Shown here in pieces: positions 27,001 to 38,107 of a stretch of DNA of 64,000 bases (position 1 is the stretch's first letter; every line of letters begins with the position of its first letter). This stretch comes from Chaenocephalus aceratus (Eukaryota > Chordata > Actinopteri > Perciformes > Channichthyidae): positions 21,026,427 through 21,090,426 of the forward strand of contig CM043796.1 in NCBI GenBank assembly GCA_023974075.1, given 5' to 3'. Below the pieces are notes generated by a model that made no database searches, was not told the DNA's origin, and saw only the letters and a program-made list of their open reading frames with translations. Made by a program: the position numbers and the translations under genes.

Positions 27001-27510
27001 GTACAACTTGACCCAAATTCATAGCTTTAATATTTTTACTGTGGCAGTCCCCTTTTTATAGAAAGCACTGTGTAACTTTGGGTATGTCCTCAAATGATTT
27101 GTATCACCCTTGTCTCAAAACAAGGCAAATGCTCTCTTATTGTTGTCCCTGCTCATATCCCAAATACATTTTTCTCTGTGTCAAGTAAATTGCCAAAAAA
27201 TATTTGCCCAGGGTGTCATTGCTCTCTCTATATTCGGCTCTACAGCTTTCTGGCACTGTCTTATTGTGTTTCAGATTCCTTTATTCAGGCTTGTCATTTT
27301 CACTCTGTTTGTTTCTCTCACTCTCTACCCTCTACTGTCCCAATTCATTTGACATCTATCCTCTACATGTAGCTTTCTTTCTCTCCTCCACATGAAACAT
27401 ATTTTTAAGATTATGTTGGTTTCTATTGGATTCCATACTCTTATTCACCTCATTTAAGAAGTAATTTACTTATTCTCTTTAATATGTGCAGCAATAACCT
27501 AAAACCCGGA
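24045..27510. other. Non-coding stretch, no gene seen
   Basis: No recognisable gene. A short tandem of GGACCAATTGGTCCAAAT-type words at 25539-25566 gives the repetitive GPIGP-like frames on both strands. Confidence 0.4.
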
Positions 27511-27549
27511 AAATATATTGCATGTTACCACTTCCGGTTATCTTGTCCT

Positions 27550-27790
27550 GAAGTCAATGTTTTTTTTTATCCTGTTTGTGGTTAGAAGCCTGAAATTAGG
27601 TCAATGGTTAACACAAGCTCAGGAGACGTTCTATTTGTTCTATGAAAAAATAAATGTTTCGTTTCGTTCATCCACTCATCATAAGCTTTTATGTGTCATA
27701 AAAACAGCGGTTGTTAACAAGTGACTACATAAACTACTAAACGTCATCACACCAACACGCGTCGCCTTTAGCCTAGCGGTGGTGCCATGC
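27550..27790 (-). repeat. Dispersed non-coding repeat family R1, copy 2 (inverted)
   Basis: Read on the minus strand it shows a GCTAGGCTAAAGGCG block, GTAGTCACTTGTTAACAACC, and then CTGAGCTTGTGTTAACC in the same order as the copies at 47520 and 11440. It is flanked by ACTTCCGG-type sequence at 27528. Non-coding. Confidence 0.5.
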
Positions 27791-28135
27791 AACCATGATG
27801 TAGTTAGTTTGTAGAAAAACGTTAGCTTTTTATTCACGCTTCAAAAATCACGAAGTTGTGTTAATATGTAGAGATTATCCTGCTGAATAAAACGTGTTGT
27901 AGATTTGTTTTATATTGTTTGAATTTATAAAATAGGTAAAATGTAAACATCAATAACAAACTAGTTAAACAATTTATTCATTTTCATTTTCTCCCCCAGT
28001 ATTACCAGATGAACACTCTGAGCTGTGCTTCCCGCAATATGTTTCAAACTGTGCAAAATAACATAATTTTGCAGCCGGTGATTAGGGATCGTTCAAGCTG
28101 GAAATCGGTCCAAAAGGAAAAAATGCGTTCCTTTT

Positions 28136-30204
28136 AAAAAAATATAAATTACATTGCATTTAGCTGACGCTTTTATCCAAAGCGACTTACAATAAGTACA
28201 TTCGACCAGGAAGACACAACCCTGAAGAAAACAGAATCATATAAGTACATCAGGTTTCATAGAGCCAAGTATTTCAAGTGCTACTCAACTGGCTATAGAT
28301 AAGCCAGTCCTTTATTAGTATATAAGTGCTCTGTTAGCAGTTCTTTGTTAGTAATTCTATCGCTCGAAGTGGAGTCGAAAGAGATGAGTTTTCAGTCTGC
28401 GCCGGAAGGTGTGTAAGCTTTCTGCTGTCCTGATGTCAATGGGGAGCTCATTCCACCATTTTGGAGCCAGGATAGCAAACCCACGTGTTTTTGCTGATGG
28501 GAACTTGGGTCCCCCTCGCAGCGAGGGTGCAGCGAGTCGTTTGGCTGATGCAGAGCGTAGGGCACGCGCTGGGGTGTACAGTTTAACCATGTCCTGGATG
28601 TAGGAAGGGCCAGATCCATTTGCAGCATGGTACGCAAGTACCAGTGTCTTGAAGTGAATTCTAGCAGTTACCGGAAGTCAATGAAGGGAGCGGAGGAGCG
28701 GCGTGGTGTGGGAAAATGTAGGAAGGTTGAAGACCAGACGAGCCGCTGCATTCTGGATGAGCTGCAGAGGTCGGATGGCACATGCAGGTAGACCAGCCAG
28801 GAGGGAGTTGCAGTAGTCTAGGCTTGAGGTGACGAAAGCCTGGACCAGAAGCTGCATCGCTTTCTGGGTCAGCTGGGGACGTATCTTCCTGATGTTGTAG
28901 AGCGTGTATCTGCAGCAACGGGTTGTAGCAGCGATGTTTGCAGTGAAGGACAGGTTGTTATCTAGGATCACACCCAGATTCCTTGCAGTCTGAGTCGGGG
29001 AAACGACAGAGGTGCCGATGTTGATAGTCAGGTGAAGAGTGGGACAATCTTTTCCCGGAAGGAAAAGCAGTTCAGTTTTGTCAAGGTTGAGCTTGAGATG
29101 ATGAGCGGACATCCACTGAGAGATGTCAGCTAAACAAGCAGAGATGCGTGCGACGACCTGGGTCTCTGAGCGGGGAAAGGACAGAATTAATTGGGTGTCG
29201 TTAGCGTAGCAGTGGTATGAAAAACCATGTGGGCTAATGACAGATCCGAGCGAGTTTGTGTACAGGGAGAAGAGGAGGGGACCAAGAACAGAGCCCTGAG
29301 GGACCCCTGTAGTTAATTGACAAGGGTCGGACTCGGACCCTCTCCAAGTTACCCTGTAGGTACGGTCTTTGAGGTATGAGGTGAGGAGGGAAAGTGCAGA
29401 GCCCAAAACTCCAAGTTCTTGGAGAGTGCGAAGGAGGATCTGACGGTTCACCGTGTCGATTGCAGCAGACAGGTCCAACAGGATGATGACAGAGGAGAGG
29501 GATGCTGCTTTGGCAGTGTGCAGTTCCCCAGTGACAGCAATGAGAGCAGTTTCTGTGGAGTGGCCTGCCTTGAAACCAGACTGGTGCGGATCCAGAAGGT
29601 TGTTCTGATGGAGATAACAGGAGAGTTGTTTAAAGACAGCACGTTCAAGTGTTTTAGACAGGAACAGGAGGAGAGAGACAGGCCTGTAGTTTATAACATC
29701 AGACGGGTTGAGAGTGGGTTTCTTTAGGAGAGGGTTTACTCTTGCCTCCTTGAGACTGTTTGGAAAGTGACCAGAAGTTAGAGAAGTGTTGATGAAATGG
29801 GTGAGAAAAGGTAGAATATCAGGAGCGATAGTCTGAAGGAGGTTTGAAGGGATAGGGTCCAGAGGACAGGTGGTAGGGCGGGCAGAGGTAATGAGGGTAA
29901 GAACCTCACTTGGCGAGAGAGGGGAAAAGGAGGTTAGTGTGCGGGTGGAAGGAGGGTCTGGTGACCCAGCGGTGAGTAAAGGTGAGTCAGAAAAAGAAGA
30001 GCGAATATCATCAACCTTTTTTTCAAAGTGGTTAACAAAGTCGCTTGACAGAAGTGAGGAGGGGGGAGGGGCTTTGGGAGGGTCCAAGAGGGTGGAGAAG
30101 ATGGAAAATAGTTTTTTAGGATTGGAATAGGAAGATTGGATCTTATCTTGAAAGAAAGTGCTTTTTGAAATGTAACTATGCTGTGAAGGCAACACAATTA
30201 GCAT
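28136..30204 (-). mobile_element. 5'-truncated L2-clade LINE
   Basis: A non-LTR retrotransposon remnant of about 2.07 kb. It keeps the whole reverse-transcriptase domain, the C-terminal region and the 3' tail, but has no endonuclease domain upstream, as expected from 5' truncation during target-primed reverse transcription. The 3' end (28149-28191 read on the minus strand) is GTCGCTTTGGATAAAAGCGT followed by CAGCTAAATGCAATG. This is the conserved tail of fish L2 elements that is also found on V-SINEs, including the one at 57.7 kb. I could not assign a target-site duplication. Confidence 0.85.
28357..30204 (-). pseudogene. L2 LINE reverse transcriptase (catalytically altered, one internal stop)
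   Basis: A 508-residue open frame ends at a TGA at 28678-28680 and resumes in the same frame to 28357. The TGA replaces the usual Trp codon of the LHWLP motif. Landmarks: NYRPVSLL near residue 172, GFKAGHSTETALIAV near 210, motif A LLDLSAAID with D244 kept, TGVPQGSVLGPLLFSLYTN near 299-317, motif C as Y333-A-N-D336. The first catalytic Asp of YADD is therefore Asn335, which should abolish polymerase activity. After the stop come TPARALRSASAKRL and a LKTHLF-type end, typical of L2 C-termini. The frame from 30204 is probably only the surviving part of ORF2. Apart from the N335 change and one stop the frame is intact, so the copy is fairly young. Confidence 0.88.
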
Positions 30205-30282
30205 TGCCTTAACTCTTCACATGAGCCGTTAGTCTATAGACACAAAGAAACTCAGAAAGACACAAAGAGACTTATGCATGTG

Positions 30283-30296
30283 ACACACACACACAC

Positions 30297-30351
<55 letters not shown>
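30283..30351. repeat. (AC)n microsatellite
   Basis: About 34 AC units with one GC interruption at 30301. It lies about 80 bases beyond the truncated 5' end of the L2 LINE. Confidence 0.95.
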
Positions 30352-30352
<1 letters not shown>

Positions 30353-30354
30353 GT

Positions 30355-33225
30355 TAATTAGCCTTCTTTCTTGGCATCCTGCCATCGAGGTTGGGCCTCA
30401 ATTGGAACATGTGTGTCTGTGGGGTTCATGACTTTTTTACAGCTTTGCGAGTGGTAGTGGAACGTGTGAAAAAACATGTATGTATAGTAGATGATGTGAC
30501 TTGAAAGGATAAAGAAGTGTTTCAGAGGCCTCATTAGGAGTGCTGATTTTTGTCAGCCAGTCCTCTCTCTAATGATTCGATAAATATGTCTGCCTCATTC
30601 AAGTCAGCCTGTCAATGTTCATCTACCTGTCTGTCATAGCTCGATTTTGCCCTACTCTGATTAGTCGAATTCAATCTATGCTCTTTGCCTGTCTTTGTTG
30701 TCATCCTGTCTGTCTATTTTAAATATATCCCCTGCTAATTTTCCTTCCTTTCTTTTTCCTTTTCTCCCACTATGTGGTCTATCATATACCGATCATTTGC
30801 TTTCTGTCCCTGTCGGGTAAGACCATCGCCAAAGACAGCTGCATCTATAAAACCCTTTAAGTGTCAATATAAGCACTTTTATGTCTGGTCCGTATATTGC
30901 ACACCCAGAGTTAGTTATCTGTTCCGATGTCTGTCTGCCAGAATGGATTCAAACTTGCCGACTTTGTCTGTCTCCTTCCTGTCACTTCAATGTTTGCTCT
31001 GTTTTGAACCTACATCACCCCATGGTGGTGGCACTATCCTGTAAGCTCTTTGAACCTAAAGTAAAGCAATATACTTGCTAGTAGGTAACCCAGTTGCACA
31101 TAATCTGAGAACAGAGCACAGCACGCTGATGTTACAAAACTTGGTAACTGATTGCTTTTTGAAAGATAAACAAGGAAAAAGAGCTACAAAAGTTATACTT
31201 CCTGATAGGACATTTGCTCATTGCCCCTTCAGAAAAATATACAGTATATCCATCAGAAGACTACGCTTTTCGCACAAAAGGGCAAATGTAAATCTCGTTT
31301 TCCAACATCAACTGTCAAACGGGTGTTACATTTCTCCTAATCTGTCAGGTGAATATTAAAAATCCTTTCTGTTGTGATTTGAGATGACATCGTTCCATTA
31401 AACTGGGGAAGCAAAGCAAACATCCAGTCCTTTAACGTTGACAGTTATAACCCTTATAACAATTTGGTTATGTCCAGGTCATTTTCAGAAGATGCGCTAG
31501 ACGCTAATATTATGTCTCCATTACTTGGAGTTTAAATAAGCCCCAATGCCTCTCGCTAGGTCAATCTGTTGGGCCCAGGAGAGTCCTAAAGCTCAGGAGG
31601 TGTTTCTTAACAAAAGCTACCTAGCTCTGCGAGCAAGACTAAGTGAGGCTTAGCATTAGGCACAAAGTAAGTTGAGAAACAAAGCACATGAGCTAGGAAT
31701 AATTGAGCTGTGAAACAAGAACATAATTACATGGTGGAAGACAGTGAGGGAGTGAAATAATATTATGCCTCTCTAGTTTCTCGTCCACTGTGATGTGGAA
31801 TTAAATATTATCCACAACGGGACTGGAAATTAAAGAATTATAGTCTGATGTGCTCTGCTTGGTACGTGCTAATACTTTTTTACCTTTACTTAAGTACTAT
31901 TTTGAATGCAGGACTTTTACACTGTAGCAATGCTACATTTACTTAAGCGAATAATCGGAGTACTTCTTCCACCTAGATCTATACTAACCTTTAGTATACC
32001 TGAATCTATGTAAATTGTACCTGACCTTATTAAGAAAACAGTGTATTTCCCAGAAATGATCCACTTAATTTGTATCAAAAAAGTCTTCCTCGATGTCATT
32101 GGGATAACCTACGTAGACTTAATGGGAGAGAAAAACTGGAAATATGTAGTTATGATCGAATATATAATTAGGTTCCTTGGCAAATCCTCCAACATTACTT
32201 TCCTTTCAGTTGATAGGGTTTTCTAAATTCACAACAGCCAATCACGTCACCTGCTACTGATTTGAAGCCTTTAACTCCCATGTGTATCACAGGGGACCTC
32301 AGAGTGCCAACAACCCCTTCACAGCACAAATTGCCGGAAATAAAAACTAAAAATAGCTCGCCAAAAATGGAAAGCTGGCTAGGCACAGTCCACTGCCCCT
32401 GCTTCCACAATTCTGTGACACCAAGTGTATAAATGCACAAACCCTTTAACCGGGTAATATACCAGGCCAAAGGCAATCTTATCATCAATGGAGAATCAGC
32501 TGCTCAGAAGGGAAACTGGCAAACTCTCTTACAAAGTGGCAAACTGTCCTCTCACACTAAATATAGTTTCCATGGATGCATGTTAACCTCCTCTTGTAAC
32601 ATGAGGGAAAGGGCTACAGGCCCTCTTGAGCTGAACAAAGCCATTCATATGGTTTATGGACTGAAAGGTGGATAAATCTATGAACACATAGACCAATATG
32701 ACTGCTTTGGCTTTCTTTATAAAGAGCTAAAGTGTAGCTAGGTGTTACACAAAACAGGATGCACAAAGAATCACAAAGAAAAAGGTTTTATTCACCCCAC
32801 ATTTGACGAGAAAATAAATGGCAGTTTAAAATATTGGTAAAAGTTCAGAATGAAAATGTGATTTTTATTTCTGGCAGTTATAAAAGACCACTGACAGAGG
32901 CTTCATTGAAGCGGAAAGGAAAGATTTGACTTCAACTCGGCTGTGCTGTTCACTCAGCCACAATATTTGGAGAGTAACATGGAAAAAATGGCCTCATAAT
33001 AATTGCAATCAAAACACTCCATTTGGAAAAGCGCTTAGGTTTTATCTTGTAAAAATCAGTAGCAAAACAGTTAGAGTTTCCACACAAGCAGAGCCAGCGA
33101 CTGAAAACATTAGCTGGCATTTCAATGTTTGAAATCTATTTTCTTACATCACAGACTTCTTTTTTTCGCTGCGCTTCAAAACGTATAGCCTTCTAGAGAA
33201 ACTTTTCAATCAGTTTTCAATTAGG
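30355..33225. other. Non-coding stretch, no gene seen
   Basis: No recognisable coding region, RNA gene or element boundary. Confidence 0.4.
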
Positions 33226-33620
33226 TTTTCAACTTTTATTACAGTTTTGTTACATGATCAAGAATAACAATTTCGTTTTTGGGTAAGGCCGTTTCTTGGG
33301 ACGTACACTCACTTCATTAGTGACAACCCGGTAAGGCCACTTTGCCATAGTTTCTTTGTTATTTGCTCATGTACTTCCCACAGATTGTGTAGCTTTGTCT
33401 CTCCTCTGTACATCTCCTTTTCCACTTGCTCCCAAAGTTTCTCTTCTAAGTTGATATCTGGAGACTGTGCAGGCCATTGGAGTAAATTAAAACCAGTGCC
33501 ATGTTCCTGAAACAATCTTTCGGGGATGAGTGTTTTGTGACAAAGTGCCTCATGCTGCCAGAATAATTCATTTGTGAAAGCCTAGACTGGCCATGTAGGG
33601 AAGCAGCTGGGGCCCTGTTT
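33226..33620 (-). pseudogene. Tc1/mariner transposase C-terminal fragment
   Basis: On the minus strand the frame at 33515-33309 contains LLQWPAQSPDINLEEKLWEQ, which matches the conserved WPAQSPDLNxIExLW block around the last catalytic acidic residue of Tc1-like transposases. It is followed by a LHNLWEVHEQI helix. Upstream (33515-33620) a different frame gives MNYSGSMRHFV-like residues, consistent with a frameshift. No terminal inverted repeats were found, so this is an isolated scrap. Tc1 elements move by cut-and-paste at TA sites; this one cannot. Confidence 0.7.
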
Positions 33621-33624
33621 CATC

Positions 33625-35425
33625 AAATGTGCAGCTTGCAATTTCATATTTCCAATATAATTTTCTCTCACTGATTTTGACACATCCCACACATCAACTG
33701 CATCTCAGAACGCACATTTGGGAAGATTACGACAAGCAGTCACCCAGCAATTATTTCATTTTCATTACCTCTGCTTCTTTCTGGTAGGATTTGATAAATC
33801 CCAGTGTGAAATTAGTGTAAAGATAGAATGTTGTAAACTGAGAAATGACACATGGAATGGTAATCGTTTTTGTTGAGGCTTTTTTACTGCTGTAAAGTGA
33901 ACAAGCCTGAAAGATAAATCTATCACTTAGAGGCTTTTGTTTACATTTTAAACATTGATTGGGCAAGGTGTATTAATTAAAATTGACACACCATTTAGAA
34001 TTTCAAATATGTAACTTAATTAATATGTGCAACCCAATAAAGGAGGATAGATGGCTGTTGAAATATGTTTAAAGGGGCGGTGCTATTATACAAATGTTCC
34101 GGGTCCTATTTGTATTTTGTGCCTATACCGTGACCTATTAGGGTAAAAAACAAAATGCTTCCTATTGTATTTCTTGCAAGTCTCCTCCTAAGTTCTATGG
34201 ATCTGTTTCTATAACTTACTAAATGCATCAGAATCAGTGCCCCCTCAAACAATAACTTGCAAATGAATCAGTCACAAAAGATTACGAAGGACATATTGTC
34301 ACTTTTTTGTCAATTTTGTTCGAAGCCAAAGTTATTTCTATTATTATGGAAAAGTACCCAAGCTCATTGTAGAGTTTAAAGAACATTTCCCAATGTTTAA
34401 GTTACCTATTTTTTTGTTTTGAAGCTCCTAACTTTTGAAGATTTAAAGCACAGTTTTTAAATATTGTCAAAATATAATGAAAATAATCTGCAATGAGCAG
34501 GTCTGAAAAATAATGATTCCTTTCAGGTCAAGTCTCTCAAGATGTTCATACTTCTCTAAGTGCATTTAGTTAGATGGCTTTTTTTTGTCGAATCACATGT
34601 GTGTCTTTATGTGTGCCTTTTCCAGCTGAGCAATAAAAGGCAGAAAAGCTAAATGACTGTCACACGCAGAGATGCCTTTTCTGCTCCATTTAACAGGCGG
34701 ATCTGAGGTTACACAAATTGACAATAGAGGTTACAGCACACAGTGAACATCTCCCCTCATGCTCTCACACATACACGGCCTCACTCCCACATTCTCTCAT
34801 TAGTAATCATACCTACTTACAAAAATGTGCACTCATACACTTTTGCGTAGACATTCACACAAGTACAACGTGCTCAAACTCAATATTGCGTTCATGCACA
34901 CGCATAGACACACAGTACAAACACTCGCCCGCAGCACACACTGTGTCATATGAATTTTGGAAACGGAGGCGCGGCTGGATAGCAGCCAGCGTATCGCTTT
35001 GGAAACCCAGCGAGTGATGGCGAGGCATTTACATATGTATTATTTCATTTCTGCTTTCAGAATTGCTGCTTCCCACAACCCTGCACACACACACAGAAAA
35101 CATCTGCATCCAAATCATCAAGTAAGGAAAAAGAAAATGGATTTCATTGATTCTCAGGGACAGGATATGATGCAAAACGGGATAAAAATGCAAATGACAG
35201 ACAGAATGTAGGGCAAATATTGGCTCAGTTTCAACCATGGCATAAAGGATTTTGTTGGTGGCTGGATAGATGTCACAGTTTAGGGCAACAGTAATGGGAG
35301 AGTTGGATTTAGCGTGTGCCTCAAAACGATATAACATCAAAGGAGTTGTGAATAAAATATACATGTACTTGGGTTTGGTTCCTTCATATTGCCTTGTGGA
35401 CACACTGAGACAGTAGTACGGGCAG
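33625..35425. other. Non-coding stretch, no gene seen
   Basis: AT-rich DNA with no recognisable gene. TTTAAAGGGGCGGTGCTATT at 34069 weakly resembles the transposon end noted at 15795. Confidence 0.35.
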
Positions 35426-35430
35426 AGAAT

Positions 35431-35457
35431 GTCCTAACCCTAACCCCTAACCCTAAA
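35431..35457. repeat. Short telomere-like (CCCTAA)n
   Basis: Three to four CCTAACCC-type units with one extra C. They directly abut the 5' edge of a truncated LINE. Confidence 0.8.
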
Positions 35458-36052
35458 ACAGCGGCTCTTCTTCCTCCGCAGGCTGAGGAGGTTCAACATG
35501 GACTCCAGGATACTCTGCAACTTCTACAGGTGCACCAGAGAGTATCCTGACTGGCTGCATCACGGCCTGGTACGGAAGCTGCACCGCCCTCAATCGTAAG
35601 GCTTTTCAGAGGGTGGTGAAAACTGCACAGCACATCACCAGGACGGAGCTGCCATCCATGGAGGACCTTTACTCCCACCGGCTCAGGAAGAAAGCCCTCA
35701 GTATTACAAAAGACCCCCATCACCCCAGCCACAAACTGTTCTGTCTGCTGCCGTCTGGCAGGCGGTACCGCAGCATCCGGACTAAAACCACCAGACTCAG
35801 GGACAGTTTCATCCCACAGGCAATAAGACTATTAAACACCTGAACTTTGAAACAACATCTACTTAGAAATTATTTATCTAATATATCATATTCCAATCAC
35901 TTGTATAGACTCTTATTGCACTATTTCACTATTTCACTATTTTTCTTTTTCTATTGACTTGCACAATTTTGTCTGCTTTTCTGTTTTATAGTGTTGCACT
36001 GTTGGAGGAGTACGTATGACCAATAAAAGCCTTGAACTTGAACCTTGAACCT
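35458..36052 (+). pseudogene. LINE reverse-transcriptase C-terminus and 3' end
   Basis: The plus strand encodes LFFLRRLRRFN, then after a one-base frameshift near 35540 ESILTGCITAWYGSCTALNR, then RVVKTAQHITRTELPSMEDL and a conserved end reading HPSHKLFCLLPSGRRYRSI and DSFIPQAIRLLNT with a stop at 35843. This is the thumb and C-terminal region of a widespread fish non-LTR retrotransposon of the CR1/Rex1/L2 assemblage; I cannot fix the clade. The 3' UTR ends with AATAAAAGCCTTGAAC and a TTGAAC(C/T) microsatellite-like tail at about 36020-36052. The element is 5' truncated at the telomere-like repeat. Confidence 0.75.
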
Positions 36053-36054
36053 CA

Positions 36055-37105
36055 ACCCTAATTTATATAGTACACTACTTTTTCATCATAACAATTATCT
36101 TTAAGTTGTAATGTAATCTAGTGAAGCTCATAGTTTATAGCCGGGATTTATACAACATGTGGTGACATTGTACAACAGCAAAATATGTTATATGTTACCT
36201 TGCACTCAGTCAATAGTTACAGCCTTAATAGGGGAAGAAGAACAGAGAAAGCAAGAGAAAATATATTCTACAACAAAAGCTGCCCTTCCTCATTTCTTTC
36301 ATGTGAACTGAATAACTTTACTAATTGTTCAAATCAATCAGAACTAAGAATAACGTATTGGTTTGGTGGAAAGGTCTGCAAATAGATACTGCACATAAAA
36401 GTTACAAACCACCACCCTGCTGTAAGTTATTCGTTGCTTAAAACCCCTTACTTATACATTTATATTTGCAAAAGACAGATTAATTGGTCACAACACATTT
36501 TTATTTTCCTTTCTATGTCAAATAAATACATAAATAATGTATCCTTGGCGTTTTGAGTTGTGACCCAGCGGTCTTACAGCCTTCAATTAGGGTTGGAGTT
36601 GTTGTGCATAATCAGGTACTTCCTCTTAGGCTTTTAGCTGATTAGACATCTTGAAACACTCTCTGATTTTGGCCAATCTGTTCAAATGTTAAACTGACAC
36701 TCTCTTAGCTGTGACAGAAGATCTATCACAGTTTTCTACCTGGGAAGCGCTGCAGGTGTGGGGACGTGTTTCCCTCTCTTTCTCCGTATCTCTCTTGCTC
36801 CCCTCACTCTCTCCGGAGCTTGGCAGGAGATCGATTTCCTTCCTGAGGCGCAGTGTTCAGATGACTGATGCTAAGAACGGCAGAGAGCGCACCTCTCCCA
36901 TCAGTTCTAGCACCACAGTGCAGTTGACAGGATCCCAAGAACTGCAGCCTCAGAAGTGATGAGGCAGCAGGAAGCAGGATAGTGCACCGTCAGGAGCAGG
37001 CAGGTGGATCAGGAAAGAGAGGGGGAAACACAAACAGCATGCAATTAATACAGCGGGTGTTAAAGGAAATGCCCGTTTGAGCAGCATTAGCTATAAGACC
37101 TACAA
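36055..37105. other. Non-coding stretch, no firm gene
   Basis: A frame at 36711-36959 ends with a serine/threonine-rich segment but matches nothing I recognise. The remainder is AT-rich. Confidence 0.35.
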
Positions 37106-37107
37106 AA

Positions 37108-37405
37108 CTATAGGTTACTTACGTAACCCCAATTCTCAGAGTAACATGAAGTGAGATATCTCACTATGGGATGCGCCTCATTGCGGAGCTAACAGAAGCA
37201 TCAATCTCATTACGCCAATCCTGATTGGCTGGTGATCTTGACGTCAGCGTCAGGAAATTCACCCCCTATAAGTAGCTTGCGCCACGACGCATGCGTCATT
37301 CAAAATAAGCACCTCTTCTCGCTTCACCATAGCAAGGAGGGCCGTCTGGTGAGACATCTCACTTCATGTTACTCTGAGTAATGGGGTTACGTAAGTAACC
37401 TATAG
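37108..37405. repeat. DIRS terminal inverted-repeat structure
   Basis: Two arms of about 57 bases face each other: 37108-37164 (starting CTATAGGTTACTTACGTAAC and running to GATATCTCAC) and 37349-37405 (ending GTTACGTAAGTAACCTATAG). They differ at only a few positions and are separated by about 184 bases. The outer part is itself palindromic (GTTACTTACGTAAC). A third partial copy of the GATGTCTCACTATGGGA word lies at about 37424-37440. The spacer has a TATA-like CCTATAAGTAG at about 37266 and a GACGCATGCGTC palindrome at about 37287. DIRS termini are known to carry promoters; that role here is inference. Confidence 0.75.
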
Positions 37406-37486
37406 TTCTCATTCATAACACTCCGTTCGATGTCTCACTATGGGAAATTGTAGCTCCTGTATTGCCAGACGAGCTTATCTCGAAAA

Positions 37487-38080
37487 TCACCAAACCAACC
37501 AGAACTTTAACAGGTAGAGCTCTGACTCAACCAGGTGCCCAGCACTGCTTGAGTCACACTGGGAGTAGAACGTCCAGACTGTTAAGAGGCGGACAAAAGT
37601 GAGCGGCGAGGACCAGCTCGCCGCTTGCACCAATATCTTGGATGGGAGACATCCTGGACAGAGCCCAGGATGCAGCCAGACCCCGAGTCGAAAGAGCTCG
37701 CGGACCCGAGGGTGCCTGCAAACTCTGACTCGTATGGGCCCCAATGCAATTGCTTCCACAAACCAGTGGGAGAGCCGTTGCTTAGTAACAGGCTTGCCCT
37801 TATAAGGGTTAGCCCAGGACACAAGGGGTTTTGTCATTATGACGAAGCACCCTTGACCTGTCCCTGTACGTGCGTAAAGCACGGGCTAGACACGGCAAAT
37901 CCGGCCGTTGTTCCCCGGAGAAATACAGTGGCGGGGAGGATGCCTTAATGTCAAATGTGGTACCTGAACCAACCGCCTTAAGATAAAGGTAGGATTGGGC
38001 TTCAACCACACTCTGTTTGCCCTGGGGCGAACTGAGTGCATGAAGGCTGTACAGATAGCGCATGAGTGCCACTGCCTCGC
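37487..38080 (-). pseudogene. DIRS tyrosine recombinase, C-terminal part
   Basis: Several frames on the minus strand carry the C-terminal half of a DIRS tyrosine recombinase: a LKPNPTFIL-like segment, CLARALRTYRDRSR, KGKPVTKQRLSHWFVEAIAL, RALSTRGLAASWAL and SWSSPLTFVR. The enzyme would cut and rejoin element circles with the target using an R-H-R triad and a Tyr nucleophile. Here the His expected in the RAHSTRG motif is Leu, and the Tyr expected after TFVRF is lost where the frame changes (37575-37595). At least two frameshifts and a stop are present. The start of the domain directly follows the RNase H end, so roughly half of the usual recombinase has been deleted. Confidence 0.75.
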
Positions 38081-38107
38081 TTGGCAGCTGCCAGGGTCAG
38101 ATTCATG

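Noticed and set aside
36711..36959. An 82-residue plus-strand frame with a Ser/Thr-rich end
   Set aside because: No recognisable domain, stop within the segment and no splice-site context I could trust.
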